Assembly: GCA_041399205.1 (NCBI GenBank)
Contig: JAWKTK010000008.1
Coordinates: forward strand, 1 to 64,000
Source of the DNA: JAGQOZ01 sp041399205
Lineage (GTDB): Bacteria > Planctomycetota > Planctomycetia > Pirellulales > Pirellulaceae
DNA: 64,000 nt
Reading direction: 5' to 3'
Made by a program: the position numbers and the translations under genes. Below, piece by piece: positions 18,057 to 28,551 of the stretch (the first letter of the stretch is position 1; every line of letters starts with the position of its first letter). Under the pieces are notes generated by a model that saw only the letters and a program-made list of their open reading frames with translations, was not told the origin of the DNA and ran no database searches.

Positions 18057-18642
18057 ATGACGAGAACCTTCGACGATCGACTGAACCAGATTCTTCACCG
18101 AATCACTGAGGACGATTTTCTCGGCGGTGAAGGGCTCGGGAACGAAATCGCGTTTTTCATCTTCGACTATCCGCCTGAAGAAGAGCTACGCGTGCGGAAG
18201 CATATCGAATTCCTTATCGAACGAATCCCCAAGCAACGGCCTGGAACACGAGTCGCCCATATCAACCTCTTTGATCGTCATCGCCTACCTCAGAAAGAGA
18301 AATCTGCTGGACAAGGTGCTCGATTCGCAGGAAGAGAAAGGCGACGAGTTCGTCCTCTCAAGCAACTCGAAAATCCTCCACCCGAACAAGCCGCGCCACT
18401 TTGCCGAACAGCGCAAACCCGAATCACATGATCTGGAAGCTTGTTTCCAAGTGTAGGCAGCGTGTCTGGCCGATGATGCGATCGCGACACGCTGCTCAAC
18501 AACCTGCATCCGGTGATGGGGCAAACGCCACTCGTGATGTTTTATCCCGGCAAGTATGACGGCAAGAGCATGCGTCTATTCGGGGCGCATCCGTAGCGAC
18601 AACTACTACCGAGCATTCCAGCTGATTCCTCAGGAGCAATAG
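18057..18642 (+). CDS. brxB: BREX protein BrxB (DUF1788 family), frameshifted
   Basis: It starts at ATG 18057 (MTRTFDDRLNQILHRI). The first 70 residues are in frame and include EIAFFIFDYPPEEELRVRKH, the BrxB signature, and HINLFD. The continuation jumps frame at about 18275 (IVIAYLRKRNLLDKVL), again near 18360 and 18440 (SGVGSVWPMMR), then 18500-18590 (LHPVMGQTPLVMFYPGKYDG) and ends SDNYYRAFQLIPQEQ at 18642. The full span of about 195 residues matches the family length. As written, only a truncated product would form. It ends two bases before brxC. Confidence 0.82.
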
Positions 18643-18644
18643 CC

Positions 18645-21600
18645 TTGCTGATCAAGAACCTATTCAAACGAAACATCCGCGCTCGATCAAGAAGGGTGTT
18701 GTCGTTGCTGCACCAACTGGACGAATCCACGGTTTGGCAGGAACTGGACGAGTTCGCTGTCACCTCAAGAGCTAGACAAGCATTTCGTCGCTTCTTCTCG
18801 TCGCGGCTCTGGGAAAATGACCGACAATCCAAAGGACGCCGCTCTTCCCATATTTCGGCAGATCGGTGTCTGGATATCGGGATTCTTTGGCTCTGGGAAG
18901 TCGCACTTCATCAAGATCCTTTCACACTGTTGACAACGAAGAACACGGGCACGATGGCGAGACAAAGCGGGCCGACTTCTTCGAAAGCAAAATATGGCGA
19001 CGCGCCATGCTCTATGGCGACATCAAGCGTGCAGTAGCGTCCAAGACCGATGTTATTCTCTTCAACATCGATAGTAAGGCCGATGCAGGTACCGGCCGCG
19101 ACGCAATCCTGTCCGTTTTCCTGAAGGTCCTGAATGAGATGCAGGGCTTTAGTCCAGACCATCCCCACATTGCTCACATGGAACGATACCTTGATGGTCG
19201 AGGCAAGCTTGGCGCGTTTCGTGCCGAGTTTGAGAAAGCAACCGGTAGCAGCTGGCTCGAAGAACGAGATGCCTACGAGTTTCGTCGGGACGAAGTCATC
19301 GACGCCTTGGCCGCGACACTCGAGCAAAGCAAGGATTCCTGCGAAAAGTGGATCGACAACGCTGAAGAGAACTTTTCGCTCACGGTCGAGAACTTCTGCA
19401 AATGGGTGAAGGAATACTCTGGACATGCAAGGCCCAGACCATCGCATCATCTTTTCTGTTGACGAAGTCGGCCAATTCATCGGTGGCGACACCCACCTAA
19501 TGTTGGACCTGCAAACGATCACGGAGGACCTGGGTACCGCCTGCGGCGGACGAGCGTGGGTCGTCGTAACCTCCCAAGAAGACATCGACGCTGTGCTAGG
19601 GGATCTTCGCACGACAAAGTCCCACGACTTCTCGAAGATTCAAGGCCGCTTCAAAACGCGCCTGTCGCTTTCCAGTGCCAACGTAGACGAAGTGATCCAG
19701 GAAAGGCTGTTGGCTAAGGATGACGGAGTCAGCATCCAACTTGAAGACATCTTTCGCGAGAAAGGCGACATTTTGCGAAATCAGCTGTCCTTTCGCGATG
19801 TCGGCATGACTTTCAAGCAGTATCGAGACAGCGATGATTTTGTTCGCAACTATCCGTTCGCCCCCTACCAGTTTCAGCTAGTGCAGAAAATCTTCGAAGC
19901 CATTCGGAAGGCAGGAGCAACTGGTCTGCACCTATCCCGAGGCGAACGATCAATCCTTGATGCGTTTCAATCGGCCGGGAAAGCGATTGCGGAACAGGAG
20001 ACCGGCGTCTTGGTGCCACTCTACTTGTTTTATCCATCGATCGAGTCGTTTCTGGACACGGCGGTCAAGAAGACCATTGACCAAGCGGCCGACAATGCCA
20101 GCTTGAAACCCTTCGATGTCGAGATTCTTCGAGTACTGTTCCTGATTCGCTACGTCGACGAAGTCAAAGGCAATGTCGACAACTTGGTCACGCTGTGCAT
20201 TGATCAGATCGACGCCGATCGCCTTGCCATCAAGAAGCAAATTGAAGAATCGTTGGTTCGGCTGGAGAAAGAGACGCTCATCAATCGTAGCGGAGACAAC
20301 TATTTCTTCCTGACCAACGAAGAACGAGACATAAACCGTGAAATCAAATCGGTCGAGTTGAGCAGCACCGAGGAAGCCAAGCTTCTTGGGGAAATCATCT
20401 TCGACGACGCCTTGAAGGGAAGCCGGAAATATCGCTATCCCGCCAACAAAATGGACTTCTCGTTCAATCGCATGTGCGATGGGTTTCCCTACGGAAGTCG
20501 CGTCGACAAGGACCTCACGGTTCAGGTCTACACGCCGCTGGGCGAGACCGACACTGAACTCTTTGAACACTCTCGGTTCCAGCGTGAGAGTAGCCAGAAC
20601 GACGGCCAGGTCGTCATTAAAATCGACGACGATCCAAGCCTCGGCCGCGAACTTCGTCAGTACTTGCAGACCGACAAATACCTTCGCTCGAAATCGGACG
20701 ACACCTTGCCGGAACCAACGAAGCGAATTCACCGGGCGATGGCGGAAGACAATCGAGTCCGTCGCGATCGCTTGAAGAATCTCTTAAGCAATCTGATGTC
20801 TGACGCAACCTACTTTGCGGCTGGCCAAAAAGTCGAAGTCAAGTCATCGACGCCCCAAACGGCCCTTGATGAAGCGTTGGAGTACTTGGTCGACAACAGC
20901 TTCTCCAAGATGGACCACATCACGCGACTCAGCGACGAGCCTAAGCAGGAGTTGCAGGCCATCATTCGAGCGAACGACATTCAAAAAGCGGCGATGGAAG
21001 GGGTAAACGAAAAGGCCTTGGAGGACCTGCGTGGCTACATCCAGTTGTGCCATCAAACAAGCCGCCCCATCGTGCTTTTCGATTTGGTCGAGCGATTCGA
21101 GAAGAGGCCCTACGGTTGGCCCGACATGGAGACGCTGATCCTTTTGGCACGCCTGCTTGTCCTGGGCGAGATTCACTTCGTTACGAACGGAGCGGCTCTG
21201 CAACTGGATAAAGTCTACGAAAACATTACGGCACCACGCAAACAACGCAGCATCACGGTCGTTCGTCGCAAGACGACCGATCCGAAAGTGCTGCAGGACG
21301 CACGTAAGCTCGGGAAGGAAGTGTTTGGCGAAACCGGCCCGGATAGTGAAGACGGCCTGTTCGAGTTTCTCAAGGGCAAATGCCACGCCTGGAAAAGCTC
21401 GCTTTCGAATTACAAGACGCTCGCCGACACCGGCACCTATCCTGGCCGCGAGAAGATAGATGAGGGCTCAGATTTGCTTGCCAATCTTCTGGCGGCCGAT
21501 GAACCGGCAAAGATGATCGAGCGATTCTTGGAGAACAAGGACGACTGCCTTGATCTGGCAGACAACTTTCATGTCATCGACAACTTCTACTCGAAGCAAA

Positions 21601-22223
21601 AACCGACTTGGGAGAAACTTCGCAAGTCGGCGCAGCGTTTGAACCTAAATCGGTTCGAACTTGATGCGGACGAATCCGCACGTAAGGCACTCGACCGCAT
21701 GGAACAGATTCTTAAGGCTCCATCTCCATACGGAATTCTACAAGAGGCAGATGGACTCATCAGCACAGCGGAGGCGGTCAATAGGCAGATCGTTGATCAG
21801 CGACGGCAAAGTGCACTGAGGCACATCAACGAATTGCATTCGCAAGTATTGGCCGAACTTGAATCGGCAGGCGCAGATGATCGACTGAAAGCAAATAGCA
21901 CCGGTCCGCTCGAGGAACTGCGGGACAACGTCGCGACGCAAGAGAGCGTTGCCCATATCGCTCAGGCAGTGCAGCGAGCGGAAGAAGCTCGCGATAGTGC
22001 TCTGAAGCTCATTGATGAATTCGTCGCGAAGAAGGCGACCGAATCGTCCGGTGGGAGCGAGTCGCCAAAACCCGTAATCAAGCCACGCTGCGAGATCCGT
22101 CCATCGGTACTGGTCGCCAAAACATACCTGGAAACGAAAGACGACGCAGATGCATTCATCGACAAACTCAGATCAGAAATAGTGGCAGCAATTGCCGCAG
22201 GAAAGCGAGTGCAGATTCGCTAA
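18645..22223 (+). CDS. brxC: BREX ATPase BrxC/PglY-like, 5' end frameshifted
   Basis: A large AAA+-like P-loop ATPase essential to BREX. It starts at TTG 18645 (LLIKNLFKRNI), two bases after brxB, with AGGAG inside brxB. HQLDESTVWQELDEF (about 18700-18745) matches the BrxC N-terminus. Walker A is ISGFFGSGKSHFIKILSH at about 18877-18930. The region to about 19430 needs five or more frame changes; from 19425 to 22223 the frame is open for 932 residues (IIFSVDEVGQFIGG is the Walker B region). The total of about 1190 residues matches the family. BrxC associates with BrxB and PglZ. Confidence 0.88.
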
Positions 22224-22244
22224 TAGCGACTATCCGTTTTAACA

Positions 22245-23927
22245 ATGAACGAAGCAGAACTACGGCAAAAACTTGATGAGCTTTTGCGTCTTCCGCACGA
22301 AACGGAATGGCTCGAGTTCAAAGAAGCGAAAAGCAACTTCGATTTTCGAGAGTTGGGACGCTATTTTTCCGCGCTTGCGAATGAAGCGAACCTCAAGAAT
22401 CACCCGTGTGGCTGGTTAGTTTTCGGCGTCGTCAATTCGGATCGATCGATCTGCGGGAGTAATTTCCGAAACGACCCTGCATCGCTCAATAGCCTGAAGC
22501 ATGAGATCGCCAGACAAAGCGATCGAGTGACGTTCTTGGAAATCTACACCGTCGCTCATCCCGATGGGCGTGTCGTGATGTTTCAGATTCCACCGGCGTC
22601 ACCTGGAATGCCGGTGTCATTTCAGGGACATTGGTACGGTCGTGATGGCGAATCGCTCGTGGCGTTGTCCCTGCAGGAACTGGAAACAATAAGGGGCCAG
22701 ATTAGTCATCAGGATTGGTCGGCGGGCGAATGCTCAGACGCGTCGCTCAATGACCTGGACCCTATCGCCATTCAACAAGCAAGAACCAAGTTCCGTGATA
22801 AGAATTCGGCCAAGCCGTTCGCCAAGGAAATTGACGCCTGGTCCGACGAGGTGTTTCTAGATCGCGCCAAGATTTGCCGGCAAGGGAAGATTACTCGGAC
22901 TGCGCTTTTGCTTCTTGGTCGCCCAGAATCGGTGCATCATCTTAACCCATCCGTTGCGCAAATCACTTGGCGGCTGGAAGGTGAGGAACGAGCATACGAG
23001 CACTTTGGCCCGCCGTTCCTGCTCACGACCAGTGAGCTGTATTCTCGCATTCGTAATACGTTGCAGAAGATTGACGTCCCTGGACGCCTGGTTCCCTACG
23101 AAATCCCGAAGTACGACAAGTGGGTAATTTTGGAAGCGATCCACAACGCGATTGCCCATCAAGACTACGAACAGCAATCGAGGATCATTGTCACCGAGAC
23201 CCCGGATGATCTGACGATCCACAGTTCGGGGCGATTCTTTGAAGGGCAGCTGGCCGACTACACGCTGGCCCAGAAAACGCCGACTCGCTATCGCAATCGT
23301 TTTCTGGCGGACGCCATGGTCAATGTAAACATGATTGATTCGATGGGTTACGGCATCCACCGCATGTTCTTGGAACAGCGAAAACGGTTCTATCCGCTTC
23401 CGGATTACGACCTAAGCCAATCGGACGCCGTCGTTGTCACGATACCAGGCAAAGTGATTGACCCGAGTTATACCGCCGTGCTGATGCGAGAGCATAACTT
23501 ACCTCTGGAGCGTGTGATCCTTCTAGATCAAGTCCAGAAGAAACGGCCCGTGGAAAAGGCGGAAGTGGCAAAGCTCCGACGAGAACATCTCGTGGAAGGA
23601 CGGTTCCCGAACATTTTTGTTGCGGCCGATGTCGCTGCGGCCACCGGTGACAAAGCTCAGTACATCAAGAACCGCGCTTTCGATGACGAGCACTACAAAA
23701 GCATGATTGTGGAATACCTTCGGAAGTACGGTCATGCATCGCGTGAAGACCTGGAGCAGCTCTTGATGGACAAGCTATCCGACGTACTCAGCGAGAAGCA
23801 AAAGAAGAATAAGGTCCGTAATCTCCGCACCGCATTGGTAAACGACGGGCAGATTGTCAACACGGGCTCTCGCAGATACCCCAAATGGGTGCTGGCCGAG
23901 GATTTAGCAAATGAACCCGATTCGTAG
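22245..23927 (+). CDS. AlbA_2/Schlafen-type putative DNA-binding protein, RecG-like
   Basis: A 560-residue protein. The N-terminal about 130 residues are an AlbA_2 (Schlafen AlbA) domain: ETEWLEFKEAKSNFDF, then CGWLVFGV. The middle contains KWVILEAIHNAIAHQDYEQQ and LTIHSSGRF, the HATPase-like module found in proteins often labelled RecG-related transcription regulators. The C-terminal 200 residues are winged-helix-like (EYLRKYGHASREDLEQLLMD). Such genes recur as accessories in type 1 BREX loci between brxC and pglX. Its role is unclear: regulation or nucleic-acid sensing. It starts 21 bases after brxC; the frame is intact. Confidence 0.8.
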   Translation: MNEAELRQKLDELLRLPHETEWLEFKEAKSNFDFRELGRYFSALANEANLKNHPCGWLVFGVVNSDRSICGSNFRNDPASLNSLKHEIARQSDRVTFLEIYTVAHPDGRVVMFQIPPASPGMPVSFQGHWYGRDGESLVALSLQELETIRGQISHQDWSAGECSDASLNDLDPIAIQQARTKFRDKNSAKPFAKEIDAWSDEVFLDRAKICRQGKITRTALLLLGRPESVHHLNPSVAQITWRLEGEERAYEHFGPPFLLTTSELYSRIRNTLQKIDVPGRLVPYEIPKYDKWVILEAIHNAIAHQDYEQQSRIIVTETPDDLTIHSSGRFFEGQLADYTLAQKTPTRYRNRFLADAMVNVNMIDSMGYGIHRMFLEQRKRFYPLPDYDLSQSDAVVVTIPGKVIDPSYTAVLMREHNLPLERVILLDQVQKKRPVEKAEVAKLRREHLVEGRFPNIFVAADVAAATGDKAQYIKNRAFDDEHYKSMIVEYLRKYGHASREDLEQLLMDKLSDVLSEKQKKNKVRNLRTALVNDGQIVNTGSRRYPKWVLAEDLANEPDS

Positions 23928-24066
23928 CCCTCAATCCTTCGATTTAACGGCATAAACCACGGAAAAACCTCGACTTACGACACACTCCTTTTAGCAATAG
24001 AAGCAATAAGCGTAGCAATGGGACTTTACCCGGTCGACCAAAGCCGGTTGCTGCGATACTACCGCG

Positions 24067-27000
24067 ATGGATACATCCAAACTCAAGAAATACGCCCCGC
24101 AGGCTCGCCTTGCTTTCATCAAAGCAGTCACCGAACGAGCTGCCACTTTGGTCTGACCAAGAAAGCCATCGCCGAAGCCAAGGCGGATGGCGATGTCGTC
24201 ATCATCAACGGTACGGCCTATCCGAAGACCATTGGCGTTCAGCGCGAGAATCTGGTCAAACGAATCAAGGAACACGGTTTCCAGCAGACGATGGAAGCGG
24301 CGGCATACACCTGGTTCAACCGGTTTGCAGCCATTCGCTTCATGGAGGTCAATGAATATCTGGATCATGGGTATCGAGTCCTGAGTCATGTCGATCCATC
24401 AGAATCACGCCCGGAAATCCTTTTGAAAGCTGAGCACGTCGATTTTGGCAAGGATTCATCGGGCAAAGACATCGTCTCGAACGAGAAGGTCATCGAGCTG
24501 AAACTTGACGGCACGAAGGACGAAGAACTCTATCGCATGCTGCTGCTGGCTCAATGCGCCGCGTTGAATAGGGGCATGCCGTCGATGTTCGAGTCGATCG
24601 ACAGTCCCACTCAGCTGTTAATGCCGGGCAATCTTCTGCATTCCGATTCACTGATTCAGCAGATGGTCGAAGTACTCACGCCCGAAGCCTGCGAAACGGT
24701 CGAAACCATCGGCTGGCTGTACCAGTTCTACATCTCGGAAAAGAAAGACGACGTCTTTGCGGCCCTCAAGAAGGGCAAGAAGATCACGCCCGAGAACATT
24801 CCTGCGGCCACGCAGCTGTTCACGCCGCACTGGATCGTGCGATACCTCGTCGAGAACTCGCTGGGCCGGTTATGGATGCTGAACCATCCCGACTCGCGAC
24901 TGATCGAGCAGATGGACTACTACATCCGGCCGGAAGAGCCTGAAACCGACTTCCTGCGGATAGCTAAGCCAGAGGAAATCAAAGTCTGTGACCCGGCTTG
25001 CGGAAGTGGTCACATGCTGACGTATGCCTTCGACTTGCTATACGCGATCTATGAAGAACAAGGCTATCAGGCGACCGACATACCGCGACTGATCCTGACC
25101 CACAATCTGTACGGCATCGAGATCGACCAGCGAGCCGGAGCGTTGGCCGCGTTTGCGCTCACCATGAAGGCGCGGGAAAAGTACCGTCGCTTCCTCACCG
25201 GCGGCAAAGTCGTGCAGCCGAACATCTGCGTGCTGGAGAACATTCAGATCGACCCCGAAGACCTGTCGGCTTACATGGACAAGGTCGGTCGCGACCTGTT
25301 TAGTGGCGGCTTGCAGGGAGTCGTGAATCAGTGGGAGGAAGCGGACAACTTTGGTTCGCTGATCCGTCCACTGGTGACGGACGTGAGCGAAGTGCTGGAG
25401 TTACTTCGCGAGCGTCAGATGGGCGAAGACCTGTTCCTTGCGGGCGTTCACCAGAAAGTGCTCAAGGCGCTGCGGCAGGCCGATTATCTGAGTCCCAAGT
25501 ATCACGTCGTCGTCGCAAACCCGCCATATATGGGTTCAAAGGGAATGGACGTTCGGACAAAAGAGTTTGCGACACAGTTCTATAAGAAGACGAAGAGTGA
25601 TTTGTTCGCGATGTTCGTCGAACGCATCCTTGAGTTTACACGCGACGCTGGCGTCGTAGGACTTATGACCCCGTTTACTTGGATGTTCTTGGGGTCTTAC
25701 AAACATCTACGGGAAACAATCGTCGAAAGAAACACACTTACGACACTCGTTAGGCCGGAGTATCACGCATTCTTCGAATCTGCTTACGTCCCGATCTGTG
25801 CATTCGTCCTCGTAACAAAGCGAATCGAAGATTTCACGGGCGTCTTCTTTGACCTCAATGACTTTTACGGAGCCGATGAGCAGCCAATCCGTCTTCGAGA
25901 AGCCATCCAAAATCCAAGTGTGAGTTGGCGGTATCTGGCCAAGCCTTCAGACTTTGACCAGATACCGGGAAGTCCGATTGCTTATTGGGTAACACAGCGA
26001 GTTCGAGAGATTTTCACAACTGGCGACAACATTCATTCGATCGCTCAACCACGTCATGGAATGTCAACTGGAAACAACGACTTGTACTTGCGTCGCTGGA
26101 GTGAAGTTGCACAAAACAACACTGGGTTCGGCCGCACCTCTCGTGAAGAAGCCGCGGATTCGAATTCGCACTTGGTTCCCGGTTGCGAAGGGTGGCCCGT
26201 TCCGAAATGGTACGGCAACAACGAGTTCTTGCTCAACTACGGCAACAACGGGCATGACATGGTAGCCGCCAATGAGGCGGGAACGAATCCGGGATTTCGC
26301 CATGACAATCAAGCGTTCTATTTTCGTCCGGGGATTTCGTGGTCAACGGTTACAGTATCAAGCCTTTCGATGCGTTACTTTGATTCGGGTTTCATTATCG
26401 AGAGCAAAGGCTCCGCTTGTTACGCAGAGGATGAGCACACTCTTCTTGAGGTGCTTGGATACGCGAATAGTAAGCTAGTCAATCGGTTTCTTCTGGCGTT
26501 GTCTCCAACCCTTGATTATCACGAAGGACCTTTGGGCCGAGTTCCATTCATTAAGCAGGCGAAGCCAGAAATAATCGACCTTGTATCCAAGTGTTTGGAG
26601 ATTGCCAGAAACGCTTGGGATGGATACGAACAGTCGTGGGACTTCCAAGCCTCACCATTAATTGCTAACGACCGCAACGGTGGACTGGATGGGATTTACA
26701 CGAGCGTTCGATCCAATTGGAATGCGACTTCAAGTGAATTGCAGGCCGCAGAGATTCGCCTTAACGAACTCTACATCGACGGGTATGGCCTATCTGACGA
26801 GGTCGATAGTGACGTACCCATGGAAGAAGTGACCTTGGACTTCAATCCAAAATATCGCTACGACGAGGACAAGAGCGACTCAGAACTTGAAGCCCTTCTT
26901 CTTGCTGACACGATGCGTGAGTTCATCAGCTACGCGGTGGGCTGCATGTTGGGTCGCTACTCGCTGGACAAACCGGGACTGATCCTTGCCAATCAAGGCG

Positions 27001-27674
27001 AAACGGCCGACGACTATCGCCAGCAGATTCCCGAGCCGACCTTCGCGCCCGATGAAGACAACGTCATTCCGCTGCTCGATGGCGACTGGTTCGAGGACGA
27101 CATCACCGAACGCTTCAAAGCGTTTCTCAAAGTCACCTTCGGCACCGAGCACTACGAAGAGAATCTCACGTTTCTGGAAAACAGTCTATTCCCGGCCAAT
27201 AGCGAGGGCAAAAAGCGGAAGACCATCCGCGACTACTTCCTCAAGGAGTTCTACAACCACCACATCAAGCTCTACAAAAAGCGGCCCATCTACTGGCTCT
27301 TCAGCAGCGGCAAACAGGGCGGCTTCCGAGCCCTCATTTACATGCACCGATACAACCCCAGCACTCTGAGCCGCATGCGAACCGCCTACGTCGTCCCTCT
27401 GCAAGGCAAATACAACACTCGCATCGACCAACTCGAAGGCGACATCCCCGCCGCCACCAGCACCAGCCACCGCAAGAAACTAGAAACCGAACGCTCACAA
27501 CTCATCAAGCAACGTGACGAGCTCCAAGCCTTCGACGAAAAACTCCGCCACTACGCCGATCAACGTATCGAGATCGACCTCGATGACGGCGTCAAAGTGA
27601 ACTACGGCAAGTTCGGGGACCTGTTGGATCAAGTGAAAGCAATTACAGGCAATAAGCCGGAGGTCGAAGCATGA
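24067..27674 (+). CDS. pglX: BREX adenine-specific methyltransferase PglX (one frameshift)
   Basis: The N6-adenine methyltransferase that marks host DNA in BREX and is also needed for defence. The SAM motif VCDPACGSGHML is at about residue 307 and the catalytic NPPY (VVANPPYMGS) at about 485, followed by a long target-recognition half; about 1202 residues in all. Homologues begin like the frame opening at ATG 24067 (MDTSKLKKYAPQAR), but that frame hits TGA at 24154. The long frame begins in phase only after CACTTTGG (24145-24151). Inserting one T in the T-run at 24147-24149 restores ERAATFGLTKKAI. From there the frame is intact to 27674, overlapping the next ATG by four bases. Confidence 0.92.
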
Positions 27675-28534
27675 CTACGGCCTACTACGACGACCAAGGA
27701 AATCCGCAACTTGTCCGGTCGTACTGCGTGTTTGCTGACTTTCTTGGATTTCGCCATGAGATCATTGAGTCGGTCAAGCGAGGCGACGAGGACAAGCTAT
27801 TTCAGAGATTTATGCAAGACGTTGAGCCTGCGATTGACAGGGTGACCAAGCCAAGCGAGTTGGAGGAATCGACTTCATTCCCGAGAATGTGGGACGCAAA
27901 AGTGTTTACTGACAACGTGGTACTTGGGTACGTAATTTGGTCGGCTACCGGAGAAAAAGAATTCGGCAGCGCTATCTGTGACCTCATGGAGTTCCAGCTG
28001 GCCGCGGTACTAAAAGGTTTCTTCATTCGAGGAGGTTGGGCAGTAGGCAACCTTTTCATGAATCGAAATACGGTATTCGGTGCGGCGTTACTCGACGCAT
28101 ACGATTTGGAAACAAACGTTGCAGTACAGCCGCGAATTGTGTTGTCGGAAGGTGAAGTCTCTCGTATGCCAACAGATGTTGCGTCATTCCAATCCACCGC
28201 ACTGCTGGCACCTGATTACGGATAGCAAGGGTGTTGTCGCAACGAACTACCTCACTGAGACAATTAACGATCTCGACAGCGAGATTTATTGGGAGGACAT
28301 CGAACAGCACAGGGACGTGGTGGCTCAACGACTAGTCGCGCACCAAGAGCAACGAGAAAGTGCTCAAGCAAATACCAATGGGTCGCTGCATATCACAATT
28401 TCTTTTGCTCGTTGCTTCGCGACAGCGGGGATTATTTCGACGACGTAATGATTAAAGGAAACTTCCCTGACTACGGCATTCGGCTACTCAAACCAGATGA
28501 TTGCTCAGAACCTGCTTCATCCGAGCAACACTAG
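27671..28534 (+). CDS. Cyclase-homology-domain-like protein inside BREX (frameshifted)
   Basis: It starts at ATG 27671 overlapping the pglX stop (ATGA). The first 184 residues follow the order of class III nucleotidyl cyclase motifs: CVFADFLGF (first metal Asp), AKVFTDNVVLGY (second Asp, preceding Lys), FFIRGGWAVGNLF (GIxxG region), FGAALLDAYDLE and PRIVLS. The purine-specifying and transition-state residues are not obvious, so activity is uncertain. After about 28200 the protein continues in other frames (DSKGVVATNYLTETINDLDS, QWVAAYHNFFCSLLRDSGDY, IRLLKPDD) and ends at 28534, about 285 residues. I know of no cyclase gene as a standard BREX component, which makes this noteworthy. Confidence 0.5.
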
Positions 28535-28551
28535 GGAAGGTGAATTCGGCC

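Noticed and set aside
24147..24149. Phase-variable tract controlling pglX
   Set aside because: A run of three T is too short for slipped-strand phase variation; kept only as a possible explanation to test.
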